Shown here: piece by piece, positions 8,623-20,135 of the stretch
Layout of the letters: each line of letters opens with the position of its first letter
How positions within the stretch are numbered: position 1 is the first letter of the stretch
Notes under the pieces: model-generated
The model's input: only the letters and a program-made list of their open reading frames with translations
Databases searched by the model: none
What the model was told of the DNA's origin: nothing
Program-made: the position numbers and the translations under genes
Source: Ciona intestinalis
Taxonomy: Eukaryota > Chordata > Ascidiacea > Phlebobranchia > Cionidae
Assembly: GCF_000224145.3 (NCBI RefSeq)
Contig: NC_020168.2
Coordinates: 1,796,921 to 1,860,920 of the forward strand
DNA length: 64,000 nucleotides
Direction of reading: 5' to 3'

Positions 8623-11600
8623 ATGGCCCACTGGTTCCACCGTAACCCATTCAAAGCAACAGCTGCTCAATCTTTTGATGTTAGAAAAATTTCAATGAAG
8701 TCCGATTTCAACAAAGTGATGGGGTGAGTGATGAACCTTTTGTTACATATCTTTTTTTATTTTAACAAACATTATTTAAAAATATTTTATATAACATTCC
8801 AAATTTTGATTTTAGAGACCTTAGAAATGCAAGGAATGCCTTATTGTCTTTGTTCAACGATCCATTAGCATCTCCTGATAAAATGGAGTCAGTCAGCAGT
8901 GATTACTTCTCCTTAATTCAAGGTTTATTTGAAGTTCCTGCTCCAACTACAGATGATGCCAGCACTTCTCAGACAGAGACCACAACTGAAATAGAGGATT
9001 CAAAAACTGAAAAAGAAAAAGACAATAAAAAAGGTTAGATCCGATTTAGTTTAGCTGTGTTATTGCAAATGTTTGGTTTGTTATTGTAATTCGATTTTGT
9101 AGTTGCAAGATTAAAATGGATTAAAGAATCCAGGCCAGCTCATACAAGTTGGTTTTAATAGAAAATATACACTTAAGTTAATAAATAGTAGTGGTCTTTT
9201 TTGTTACAATTTTGTTTGGCTAAAAGACGTTTTAAGTAAAATGTGCACCACAAATATGAGATGTACCAGCAACAGCAAGTATAAAAATATTGTTTGGAAA
9301 ACAAAATTAACTAGATATTAATTAAAAATTTGAAACTTGGAAAATCATTTCTTTACAATACAAAGCTTAATAGGCTATTTTGTGTGATTTGCCACTGATC
9401 TCTAAGAAGTAAGCTGTTATTAAAGTAATGTATTTGCATTAAATAGGGTTCTGACTAGTGATGTACCGAATCGTTAAAAAAACGATTCGGCCGAAACCGA
9501 ATATTCGGCCATTTGTGCCGAATCAATTCGGCCGAATCAACCGAATCGTTTATGACGTCATCCGAACCCACGGCGACGGGCAGTCGGTAAAAACGACATA
9601 AAGGAAAATACTTTATCATGGCACCGTGTCACACACAAGTATCAACAATTTCAATATAAGTCTTTAATGTGGCAATAAAGCGTTGTGGGAAACATTAGTC
9701 TCCTAATAACGCGCGTATTTACAAACCAAAACTACAGGAAACGTAAATCGTTGGGAGAAAAGCACAACGGTGACGGACGAGCGTGGATTAGATAAATTTA
9801 ATTAATTAATTTTATTGCAACACGGACGAGCAGTTAATTCGGGAACTTAAAAATTCTTTACTGTAACGGTGTAACCATTGACAAAACCTGTGTTACGCAA
9901 ACAAAAAAAATTATTTACTTTTGTGACGAAAAAAACATTGTGTATGAGCGTCCCATTTTACGCTCTGCGTCGGCTTGGGAAATAAAGGAAGACGCATGCG
10001 ATAGCATACTTTCAACACTTAGTAAGCGAAGCATCGTTGTGAATTTGTTCTTGTAGAAACCGACGAAATGCTAATCTTAGTCTAATNNNNNNNNNNNNNN
10101 NNNNNNNNNNNNNNNNNNNNNNNNNNNNNNNNNNNNGACCGAGAGCAGACCCGTGCACTATTTAGAGAGAAAAAGCGAGTGTTTCTTTATCGACGATCGG
10201 GAGCAGACGCGTGCACTATTAAGAGAGAAAAAGCGAGTGTTTCTTTATCGACGATCGGGAGCAGATTCGGTCGCGAATGTGACGAAGTTTATCAAAGTGC
10301 GCGTGTGCCATAGCCCATAGAACCGTATCCGAAATGATTAGCATTGCTATAAAGCATGACGATTAATTGAATTAAACTTATTTGTTGCAAATATTCTTTA
10401 ATTTTTATCTCACAAATTGCGCAAGTTCTTGCTAATCGTATCTATATTGTCTGTGAAAAAGTTCGGTTTTTGCCGAATCTTTACGCACGATTCGGCCAAA
10501 ACCGAATCTTTGTCAAAATCGCTGATGAGAATAAATTCGGCAAACCGAAACTTCGGTACATCACTAGTTCTGACCATCTTATTCATCAAAACAGCAACAA
10601 TAAACGATAAACAACTGATGGTCCAGGTTTTTTCCATCAATGAAATATTGTATTGCAATGTCACAGTGTCCGTCGTCGCGATTGGTGTTTTTAGCAGTAC
10701 AAAATTTAATTTTATAAACATTCATAACTTGTAAATTAATGCAATTTTTTAAAAACTAGCTGTTAACTTAGCATTTAAGTAGACATAAAATTTGTTTTTT
10801 ATGAAAAAACTGCCGACTATAAAAACAGTGGAATGGTGTCGCGTGACTCTTGTCTTGTTCCAGATTTTTGGCACGCGATTCCCTCTGTGTGTTGCTTGGT
10901 ACGAATTGCTTTGCACTGCTTATTTAAATAACATGCATTTAAAAAATATCGTTCACATTCAAAACCATTTCAATAATAATAAACTAACTGCCATGTTTTC
11001 TGGCAGTGCGACACAACAACATACGATGTTATATCATAAGAAAGGCTAACAGTCAATTACAACATGTAAAAAAAACATCTTGTGACAGTAATAATGTATA
11101 ATATTATATATGTATATTGTTTTAAATTAAGTCTGTAAAAAGTTAAAAACTACCAGATCTTTCAGTTTTTTATCTATAGATAAAAGTAAGACTGAAGATG
11201 AAAGACCTGTCGGCATGGCAATAACTCTAAAAACCTTCTTTAAGTTTAAGTGGACGCAGACATTATATGTTGGCAAACCTCCATTGTAAGTATTTATTTA
11301 CAAGTCTTATTTCAATTACGCTTTAAATAAATGCACCTTATTCTATATTGCTAATAGACACATAATTAAAAAATGGTTCTATTTTAAATTACTTTTAGTT
11401 TTATAATGGGGTATTGCAGTATTTCTTTCATGGCTATATGTAATGCATGTTACAAATAATAAGCGGGAAACAGTAATCTCTTACAAAGATAAAACCTGGA
11501 AAATTTAAGATTGTATTAATGCTACTTTGTAGGGTTGAAGATGATGCAGAGTTTGATTTCGTCAACATGGGGATTAACGTTGCACTTTGGTACACCAAAC

Positions 11601-14600
11601 ATGCTGCTAAACTTGCTGCTCAACCAGAGTATGTTTGCAACAATATCGTGTTTTTATAGCTATGTTTAATCGTACATAATATTAATAACTTCTATAACTT
11701 ATGATAGAAATAGTAATGTTTATATATATATAAGTATATTACAGTCTATATATACGTTATTTTATGGTCTAACATAGTTGTTGGCTTGTTTTATTTATAT
11801 TTTACCGTGAAATTGCTAATACTTTTTTTGTCATTTTTAGATTAAAAATGGAAGATGCAAAAGAAATACACAGCTGCTTGAAGAAAGCTGCTGGTATGTT
11901 CAAAGAGTTCAAGGTGATTTATATCTTATTGTCTAAACTTATGCTAATTGTCTCTGTGTTTTATTTAACACTTCCCCTTGTATTGTATGTAACTTTTAAC
12001 TTGCAATCAGTTTTTCCAATTGTAGCATACTGGATTATTACATCTAGTTGTTGTGTCTTACTTTACTTACTGTTCATGGCAGGCAATTCACTTCAGATAA
12101 TTTGATTTAGTTTTATTATACGTGTGCTCCAGTAGTTTATAACAAATTTGTAAAATTGTGTATGCAGGATAATCAAGCTGGAAAACTAAAGAATCCACCT
12201 CAGAAATGTTCCGATTTAGATCCAAATGTGTTGGAATGTTATATCATGTGTTGTCAGGCAGAAGCTCAAGAAGGTACTATTTTAGTAAAAGGGTCGTAAT
12301 TCCGGAAAGCTCAAAGCTAAACTAAGCTGTTTAAATTGCAATGACAGCTACTTTTTCACGCTGAAGAACTTTTTTAGTGATTTTATTAAGTGCTGTTGGA
12401 TAAATTTGTAAAAGTTTTAGAGAGAGATCCTCTCCTTGCTCTTCCCGTAGCTTTCACAAGTGAAGTTTGTTTAGTATTTTAAGACCTACGCTGGGTTTAA
12501 AGTTTAAACACAAATCATAAGTAACAATAATAGGAAATATTTTATAGTGACAATTGCAAGAGCGGTGGAGAAGAAGCATAAAGATTCCCTGATTGCTGCA
12601 CTTGCAAATGAAACTTCAAAATATTTCCAACAAGCTGACCATATGCTCAACTCAAAAGACCAAATCATTGTTGGAAAATGGAGAAAATATCTTCAACTGA
12701 AAGAAAAGTTTTATAAATCATATGTAAGTCAATTTGTATTTTTTCAAATTTTTTTTACATCTTGCCAATTGCCATTGCACACAAGGTAAAGGTAGTACTA
12801 TGGGCCATGGCCTACTAAAAATACCGCCATATAAGTTGGTTTTGATAACTTTTGAATGGTCCAAGCTAACAAGCCTTGCATTGTTTTGCTATTGTTTCGT
12901 GTTTCCAACTTGCATTTTTTGTTTTGTTTGTTTGTACTGTCTGTCTGTAGTACAGAGAATGATAGGAAGATTCGAAGATTAAATCAAGTGCAAGAAAGTG
13001 TAATAAGTGTGGTCAAGTGCAAGAAAGTGTAATACAACTCAACCATGGTATGTTTGTGTTAGTTTAACCACAGAGGTCTAGAGCATGATAAATATTTTTT
13101 TAATAAAACTTTGGGAAATGTAGGAATAAATTAAATCCAGTCCCCACTGTACAGTCCGAGATAGCCCTTACATAGAAAGCATCTTGCTTAGCAACGGTAG
13201 AAACAACCAGAAAGCCTCCCCTTCATGCTGAAGATGATTGAATTCCTGTACAAGTCGTGACCAAAGTTGCTGAATTTGGTCAGTTAACTGCAAGTACTCA
13301 TTGGCCAAACTGCCCGCCAAAGCATACTTTTTTTTAAAAAATGGTAATCATGTGTTGTACTACAAGCTTGAAATTTATTTTTGACCATACTTTTTGTGAT
13401 AAAAGTTGAAGATCTGCATGTAAAGCTGCAGTACTGTTGCAACCAGGTACCATTGCCAACATGGTTTACTGCGGGGGTAAAAAAATTGCCAGTTTTACTC
13501 AATTGGATAATTTTCCGACATACCTTGGCAGTTTTCAGTCTGAGGAAATCATCGCTATTCCAGGAAATGGAAATGGAATAGGAACATTACAAAGCACAAG
13601 GATGTCCACCACATTTTGCAGCTATGATCAGATTCTGTCTTGCACTTGGATACACATCTGCACAGATCCTACCTTTATGGAAAAAATTCTCTTCCCCATT
13701 ATTTTATTGACATCCACAAGGCGGCGGTTTTGCAGAAAAATGCTGGTGAAATATCTGAAGATGTAGTGCTCTTGGTAGATGAAATGTATCTAAAAATCTG
13801 CCCCAAGGAGAAAATCGTGGGAAAGTGGTTATCTAATAATTTATCACAATGTAGCGGTGAAGTGGCTAATGTTGGATTTAGAGTAAGAAATATTGTTGCA
13901 GTTTATCGTTCGTTTTGCTGCCTAATTTTTTGGTGAAACAGTTTCTATCCACAAACCAGTACTCAAGAATGTAACTATTACATTTTTCAGTATGATTCAC
14001 TCTGTAAAAAATGAACAAAACAAAAATGAAAGTCAGTAAGTTTCTCTTTCAAGAACTTTCTCCATCAATTTCATTTCAAATTGGAGAAACAAATATTTAC
14101 TGTGATGCTGATGCTGGTTATATATCATGGGCTGACCTGCACAAAATTTATGATAAAGTTTGACTAGATTGCTCACTGCTGCTAACTTGAGGAAAACCAA
14201 TAAACCAACATTCTCATCACTTTATCCACAAAACAAGAAGCAAATTGTTTTGCTCGCACTTGCATTATTCCATGAAAGCACAATTGCTTCATGCAAAAGT
14301 TACCTTACTTTAAGACAAGATGTGGCAGCTTTTTTGTACCTGATTCATGTGTAATTTGTGAACTCTAAGACCAAATTTCATCCCAATCTGACAGAAATGC
14401 TCTTGTTCACATTCTGCTGTCCAAATCAAACTTCTGCTGCTTTAATTCAAACCATTCATTTAAAATTTTACTTAGTTCCAGATTTAATAGGTGAAAGTTA
14501 TAACTATGTGATAATGGGTAAGCTTTAAAGCAACTCAATTAAACAGCGATTCTTTCAAGTTGCCAAAAGCGGTGGAAGATCCCAGCACAAAAACTATCTG

Positions 14601-16244
14601 AATTCGAAAACATTTTGACGTGTCGACCTTTGTTTAAAGTGAAGATAAATTTTTGGAACGAAGATGTTCTGGTCAAATAATAGCCATCAATGTGTGCATT
14701 ATTTATTTGTAAACTTGAAGAGATGTAGAGTGATATTACCGTAGTTCAGTTGTGTAATAATAATACAGAAGTAACACATGTGAAAGCAACTTACACATGG
14801 CCGTATCTTTAGTAGGCCATTGTAGTACTAACTCTATTTATGCCACATTAATAAGTTGTACAGATATGAATATTAACGCAACTAGGCATATGGATCAAAA
14901 TTTTTTTTTTTTGTGATAAATAAATTTATTATAATTGTTTTTTGAAATGTTCTTTTTTTTCTACAGGCGTTATGTTATTATGGTAGTGGATTGCTAAGTG
15001 ATGAGAAATGTGGAGATTCAGTTCGTTGTTTAATGGACAGTAATCAAGGTAAGATCTTTTTATAATAAAGATTCAATAATGTATTTGTAATCATTTTTTT
15101 GTCAATTTTTGTTTAAAATTGTTACACAGGAAATGCATTTTGTACAGTTCACTTATAAAATAAATCCTTGGAAGTTTGGGAATGTATTTCAAATGAAATT
15201 CCATGCATTGTGCCAATTGTTTTACTTCAGCGGTTCATTTTCACTTGTTGATACCGTTTCATCATATTTCAGCATCTCTATCGCTCCATGGTCTACTCTA
15301 TACATAAACAAATTTTGATTTTTCATTGATACGCCATTGCATAAAAAATTTTTATACGCAAATGTACATATTTCAGCTTTTGAAGAAACAGACAAACTAT
15401 GCAAGGAATACATCACAACCAAAGGAGCAGGATCAACCATAAGACCTCACGAACATGCGTTTTACAGAAATTTTCAAAAAGATTTACAAAGAAAGTTAAA
15501 GAAAAGTGAATCAGAGAATGGATTTATGTAAGCACAAATTAATCCTTGATGTTCACTTACCATTAGAATGGTGGATAAATTCAAATTTTATGGGTGGCGG
15601 AATTAAATAGCCCTGCTTAGTGCCCCAGATTTCCTCCCAGTTCGAAAAACAAAATTCAAAATTTTTGTTAGCATTATGATGTTGTAAGATGTAAGGGAAC
15701 ACAGTCACACATTCCAATTTTACAGATACCATCACAAAATCCCTCCTGTTGCCCCCAATATGTCCTTACAAGCCACCCATGGATTAGTTGAACCAACTCC
15801 ATACACTGTACCATTTCTAAGTTCAAGTTGGACTAAAGCAGTTTATGCCGGTTTCAGCATCAGTAAGAACGTTGCTCAAAATAAAAAGGTAAATTCAAAT
15901 TTTGCTATGAAAATCACGGTGCAGCGAGGTAGTTAGTTTTGCCTCCCAATTATATGAGCGTGTGTGTTCTGCCCTAACACAGTGTAGTGGTTAGTGTGAT
16001 GTGTTGTCTAACAGTCACCCACAAAGTTGCGCTTGTGGTAACTCCAGAGATGAATAGAATGTTATAACTCCCGAAGTTTCTCTGCCTAGTGAGGATAGGT
16101 TAATTAAATTCATTCAATGTTATTTTTTTTAAATGTGTTTTTGTTTTGCAGTCCAAAGTAAAAACAGAAAAAGAAGGCGAAATCCAAAATATAAAAGAAC
16201 CTGACATTAAAGTAACAAAGGACAATGGATGTATTGTTTCGTGA
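8623..16244 (+). CDS. BROX: BRO1 domain-containing protein BROX
   Basis: Eleven exons join in consistent phase into 454 residues: 8623-8723, 8816-9033, 11180-11285, 11533-11628, 11841-11913, 12168-12273, 12548-12723, 14967-15048, 15377-15527, 15726-15888 and 16152-16244. The start MAHWFHRNPFKATA and the motifs GINVALWYTKHAAKLAA, CQAEAQE and KWRKYLQLKEKFY mark BROX, a free-standing BRO1 domain that binds ESCRT-III (CHMP4) and acts at membranes including the nuclear envelope. The protein ends in CIVS, a CAAX box, so farnesylation is expected as in vertebrates. A Thr/Glu/Lys-rich insertion at the exon 2 end (about residues 80-106) is longer than I recall in vertebrates. Introns 2 and 7 hold transposons. 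It is probably the third cistron of the UBL5-SLX1-BROX unit. Confidence 0.93.
10087..10136. other. Assembly gap (50 N)
   Basis: Fixed-length placeholder inside the hAT element, next to the 58-bp tandem repeat, so the true size is unknown. Confidence 0.99.
10137..10266 (+). repeat. 58-bp tandem repeat inside the hAT element
   Basis: Units start at 10137, 10195 and 10253, each with GATCGGGAGCAGA or a near variant; two are complete and the third partial. The second unit differs from the first at a few bases. The array abuts the N gap, so further units may be collapsed there. Confidence 0.8.
12793..14830 (+). pseudogene. Decayed P-element/THAP9-type transposon in BROX intron 7
   Basis: Broken frames in + orientation resemble the invertebrate P-type transposase family: LLVDEMYLKI (about 13770-13800), GKWLSNNLSQC then NVGFRVRNIVA (13820-13900), YISWADLHKIYDKV (14118-14159), and NLRKTNKP, KKQIVLLALALFHESTIAS and FVNSKTKFHPN (14187-14395). 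The first carries the DEM motif with its catalytic aspartate. Frameshifts and stops separate the blocks, so no active enzyme is encoded. Ends are imperfect inverted repeats: TAGTACTA (12793-12800), then GGCCTACTAAAAATACCGCC (12809-12828), mirrored before 14830 by AGTAGGCCAT and TAGTACTA. I saw no clear target duplication. Family assignment is from recalled motifs; no THAP zinc finger was found. Confidence 0.7.
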
Positions 16245-18150
16245 TTATTTCTATTACATATAATTAATCACGATGTATGCAGTTCATTCAAATAACGAAG
16301 CAATATAATCGTGTATGGAATACGCGCGTGTAAAGTATTTTGCACTTGCTAGTCGTCACGTCAATACCCTCTGTTATTAACGTATTGTGAGTCGTGCGTA
16401 CATTGCGTTATTACGTATACACACGTAACGTGTATCACGATAATTTATTCACAGTTGGGGATATTTTATTGATTAAAACTGCTATTATTTCTTTCCTTGT
16501 GTGATATGTAAAAGCGTAAGTGATGTACCATTATTTTATTTACTTGTGTATATTTTGAACAGTTTTATCAATTGTTTATTATCCTTCTTACTGTAAATAT
16601 GGTACCGTGGGCATTTGAATTACTGCAGTATAATATTAAATCAGCCCTAGCTTGCGTTGTGTTGTATTAAAATTTAATTAAACCCGCGAAAGAGAAGCGA
16701 CCCAAAAGGAAATAATTGACTGAATTGTTGACAGTTCCTGGAAGTTAATACCGGGTGTTCTCACACGCAGTGGGGATAATTGCGCAATGTGCTTGTCTAG
16801 TACAATTTAACCCATGGAGTGAATATTTTGAATGGGCAATCAAAAAGAGTTGACGGTATGTCAGAAACAGACGGTGATTACAAAAGCTTTAATCGATTGA
16901 CTGCTGCTGAAAATCGGCCGAACTGTTTTAAGTATAGTGATATTGAGGATTATTATATGGTGTGTTTGATTAAATTGCTTTCCAGCTACTAATGGTTGCT
17001 CAAGAGAAAGCTTAATTTTCGTTACAGAATGTGAAAGTAAAATAGAAATTTGATACAAAACAAAGTTGCGCCACAATTCAGAGGTATAGGAGGGAGAAAT
17101 GACGTTGGGCGTGGTGAGTTTGGAGAGTCGATACATATGGGTGTGAACTGTTTTTGTTTACATGTTGGTATCGTATCTACCCGTGTAGTTCTCTTCTATC
17201 CAGACACTGTAATGACCGCCGTATGTTTGTCAGCAATAAAATATGCTGAGTTTTCGCAATATCACTGTAAACAAAAGATGTTTATACGAAAAACGCTGAA
17301 CTGGCTTATGCTAATGTTATATAAATATGTCTAGTCGCTGAATAATCCACAGTTGGGCCCAATAAAAGTTCGTTATCAAAGATGGTTTCGTTTCATGTAT
17401 TGAACAAATATTGTAGGCCTATATGACTGATTAAACGATACGCTTTCGCTTTCATTAGATTGTGAGTATTAGTTCCTCCGTAGTAGAATAAAGTTAGCAA
17501 CGTTGCCAAGCAAATGAATAAGATGATCGTGATACTTACACGCCGTTAATTGTAGTATGGCATAAGCAGTTACGAGCCAGCTTAAATATTTTAAATCGTT
17601 CAGTGGAGAAATTGATGAGCGCGTATAAGCAGAGATTTCAAAAAAAAATTAAATGTTCACAGCAAATTTAGCCGATGATTTCCGGGTTGTAATACAACGC
17701 TACGTCAGTACGTCAATGACGATGAGTCACGAGGTTGAAGTCTCATTGTTGTCTCAGTGCGCGTAAGTTTGATTTGTGAATAAGACCATATGCCAAATAT
17801 GGTAAAGGGGGCTTGTGATACAAGGCAACCGAATCCTTGCGTTTCCGGATTAAAAACAACGGGATGGGGCGTAAGGTGTGTCTGTAAATTCAATGAGTTT
17901 CACAAATACCGTTATGCCTTTTAACTTAAGTTAAAATAGTTTTCATTTGTTATGAATGTCCTTGGGTTTCCCCACTTGTACGAATTGTTCCTTGTCGCTA
18001 TACTTAACCATTCAGTTTTCTAAATTCGAATGAATCAAGCTATTTCTGTACAACCATAATAAACGCAAGTGACGTACGATTCGTGAAAATGTGATATCAT
18101 CACAATATCCAATCACTCGAGGCAGGTGGTGGGTCCGCGGGCTATTCCCA

Positions 18151-18158
18151 TGACGTCA
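18151..18158. promoter_or_regulatory. CRE-type palindrome
   Basis: TGACGTCA is the perfect CREB/ATF consensus, about 1 kb upstream of the death-domain ORF. A second perfect copy is at 18984-18991. Two exact copies within 0.85 kb are suggestive but could be chance. Confidence 0.4.
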
Positions 18159-18867
18159 CAAGCTTACGCGTCATTGCGTAAACTTTTACAGTTTGTCGCA
18201 GTTTGTTGTTCGTCGTTTCACAGTTACGAGGGTTTCCTAGTTAGACGAAAGTACAGTGTTTATTCTTCCTTAATTTTTGTCGAAGTATTGCGATATGTGA
18301 ATAAGTTTTATGTGAGTAATGTAAGTAACAAGTTGTCCTCAAAATGTATACTGTTGTTAGAATGAGTTTCGTAACGGTCAAATTTATTCTCATAAATTTA
18401 AAATAGTGTTTCTTAAAATATTTCAGGTAGATCTTTCTCTTACAAAGGCTTTAACATTAGTTTCACTCTTGCCTAGCTCGAGCTTTTTTAGTGAGCACAC
18501 ACACACGAAATGTGGTGGCGTCATATTTCGGAAAAGAATTGGTTACTGGTTTCACATAGACATGTGCTGTATGTAAGCGTGGGGGGGCACGTGCCAGACG
18601 ACTTCGTGTGAGAATTACATTCGTCTGGTAAACAAAGAGGAAAACGTAGTAGGTTCCACGTGGTATAGCACGAGATACGACGCGCTTTGTGCAATGAGGT
18701 CTAAAAGTGAGGCACGCTGTAGGCGTTCAAGTGGGAATTTTCGATTAGTTAGTTTAGTGTTTCTTATCTCGATATCAAGAAAACTGTCTTGTTTTGTAAG
18801 AAATGAATAATGCCGCAGGCGCGTAGTTGTTTTGCTGCCAGATTTGGATTAACTACTAATGAGGATG

Positions 18868-18875
18868 TATATAAA
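18868..18875 (+). promoter_or_regulatory. Candidate TATA box of the intronless death-domain gene
   Basis: TATATAAA lies 298 bases before the ATG at 19173 and is followed by GC-containing DNA (CAGCGCG). If used, transcription would start at about 18900, giving a 5' leader of about 270 bases. Nothing else nearby resembles a core promoter as well. Confidence 0.45.
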
Positions 18876-18983
18876 CAGCGCGTGTTATCGCGTGTATCGA
18901 ATAAAGAAAACGACCTAACACGAGGTCACATTATTTTGCATGTTAACGATGAATCGTTAAGAACAGGCAGGTCATACAACAAA

Positions 18984-18991
18984 TGACGTCA
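18984..18991. promoter_or_regulatory. Second CRE-type palindrome
   Basis: TGACGTCA again, 116 bases downstream of the TATA-like box and 182 bases before the ATG, just ahead of a TTAATTAATTAATT run. Inside the probable 5' leader if the TATA box is used. Confidence 0.35.
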
Positions 18992-19172
18992 CTAATATTA
19001 ACATACGTAATTAATTAATTAATTTACTTTTTTAGATGAATTTATATCGGTAAACAATTGTATTTAGTTAGTTGTACGTACAAGCAACAATATACTACAA
19101 CAATATACTACAAGTCGATACTAAAAACCAAAGAACCAAATTGTCCAACGAAGAATAAAAGTAAGAATAATA

Positions 19173-20135
19173 ATGGCTCGGTATAATGCAGTTCATCCTG
19201 GTTGGCCTTCAGTGAATCCGTGTGTGGTAATGTCTCCCGTTCTCTTTCCTTACGTACAGTCGCCTGTACGCTACCTTGAAACTGGAAAACTTATTAAAGT
19301 TACAACTGTGGTTCCTTCACCAAGAGTAAGGTATGTTCCTTGCTACCGCACAACTCAACCCCAACATTGCGTGTACTTGGACAACAGTTCTTTAAGATGC
19401 ATGTTCAAGACATACGTAGAAACACCGATACGTACAAATCATGTTCGGGAAGAATCCTTACATTACGTATCAGCGCTGCAGCCACCGCAAACGCTAGTTC
19501 AATCAAACTTAAACCCACTCAGTCGGCCTTACACCCCTAAGACAAGACCATGCGAATCGCCTGATACCTTTAACGACAATCATAAAGGTGTAAGATCAAG
19601 ACGCGATTCTTGTAGCTCTGTGTCCGACCTGTGGAATGAAGGATCTTTAAGTGATGCGACAAGCAGAGCAAGTACACCGAGTGGGACTTGTGAGTTCTGT
19701 CATGGAAGTACAAGTGATTTTGATAGTGGTGTAGAGGGAGATTATGACTCGGAATCTGGTCATTCCACGCATGCAGTATCGGACAACACAACTGTTGCTG
19801 GGGAATACCCAGAGCTGAGAATACCACAGAGCGAGTATGCCAGTTTACCGAACACTCTCTCTATGTTGGTTGACTTTGTGTGTGAAAATTTACTATCTCA
19901 TGAATGGCGAGCAGTCGCCCGAGAGCTTGGCGTCAGCGATGTTATAATTCAAAGTGTGGACTATGATGAATATGAGGATTGCCGAGCGCAGATGAGATTT
20001 GTGTTCACGTACTGGGCGTCTTCGGAGTTAGTGTCGAACAGAGAATGGGATGAAATTAAACATGCAATAGAAACTGCACTCACGGAAATTGGACGAACGG
20101 ACTTAACGAGAAAATTAAACATCACCGCCAAGTAA
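19173..20135 (+). CDS. Intronless protein with C-terminal death domain
   Basis: A 320-residue protein in one exon. Residues 1-135 are proline-, tyrosine- and valine-rich without a recognised fold. Residues 140-200 are Ser/Asp/Glu-rich (SCSSVSDLW, STSDFDSGVEGDYDSESGH) and probably disordered and phosphorylated. Residues about 225-317 fit a death domain: helix 1 with LVDFVCENLL, then HEWRAVARELGVSDVIIQSV, a FVFTYWASS helix, and EIGRTDLTRKL at the end. Death domains assemble signalling complexes by homotypic contacts, for example in TNF-receptor, Toll/MyD88 or NF-kB p100/p105 pathways. No enzymatic or membrane part is seen, so an adaptor is the natural guess. I do not recognise the N-terminal half, and it may be tunicate-specific. 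TATA and CRE motifs upstream suggest inducible transcription. Confidence 0.85.
   Translation: MARYNAVHPGWPSVNPCVVMSPVLFPYVQSPVRYLETGKLIKVTTVVPSPRVRYVPCYRTTQPQHCVYLDNSSLRCMFKTYVETPIRTNHVREESLHYVSALQPPQTLVQSNLNPLSRPYTPKTRPCESPDTFNDNHKGVRSRRDSCSSVSDLWNEGSLSDATSRASTPSGTCEFCHGSTSDFDSGVEGDYDSESGHSTHAVSDNTTVAGEYPELRIPQSEYASLPNTLSMLVDFVCENLLSHEWRAVARELGVSDVIIQSVDYDEYEDCRAQMRFVFTYWASSELVSNREWDEIKHAIETALTEIGRTDLTRKLNITAK

Larger units (their letters stand above)
9456..10566. mobile_element. Non-autonomous hAT-type transposon in BROX intron 2, with 8-bp target duplication
   Basis: Terminal inverted repeats TAGTGATGTACCGAA (9456-9470) and TTCGGTACATCACTA (10552-10566) are flanked by perfect 8-bp direct repeats GTTCTGAC (9448-9455 and 10567-10574). 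Eight-base duplications and this end sequence are typical of hAT elements. Subterminal DNA repeats the motif CCGAAT many times on both strands, likely transposase-binding sites. An N gap (10087-10136) interrupts it. No transposase is seen, so it was moved in trans. Confidence 0.9.
16245..19172. other. Gene-poor intergenic region between BROX and the death-domain gene
   Basis: I recognise no protein-coding exon here. The proximal part should be BROX 3' UTR; a GATTAAA at about 16472-16478 is a possible poly(A) signal. Open frames near 17050-17334 and 17705-17893 look like no known family and lack splice-consistent neighbours. A G-run with a CACGTG E-box lies at about 18584-18594, next to an inverted pair CCAGACGA / TCGTCTGG. 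The last 1 kb probably contains regulatory DNA for the gene at 19173. Confidence 0.5.

Noticed and set aside
12734-12982. 82-residue + frame after BROX exon 7
   Set aside because: It crosses the donor and the inverted end of the decayed P-type transposon; no homology.
15970-16050. tRNA-like segment in the last BROX intron (GTGTAGTGGTTAGTGTGATG)
   Set aside because: It has a box A-like sequence but no convincing box B or cloverleaf; at most an old SINE remnant.
17050-17334. 94-residue + frame in the BROX-death-domain spacer
   Set aside because: No recognised motif, no codon or splice support; expected by chance in this length of DNA.
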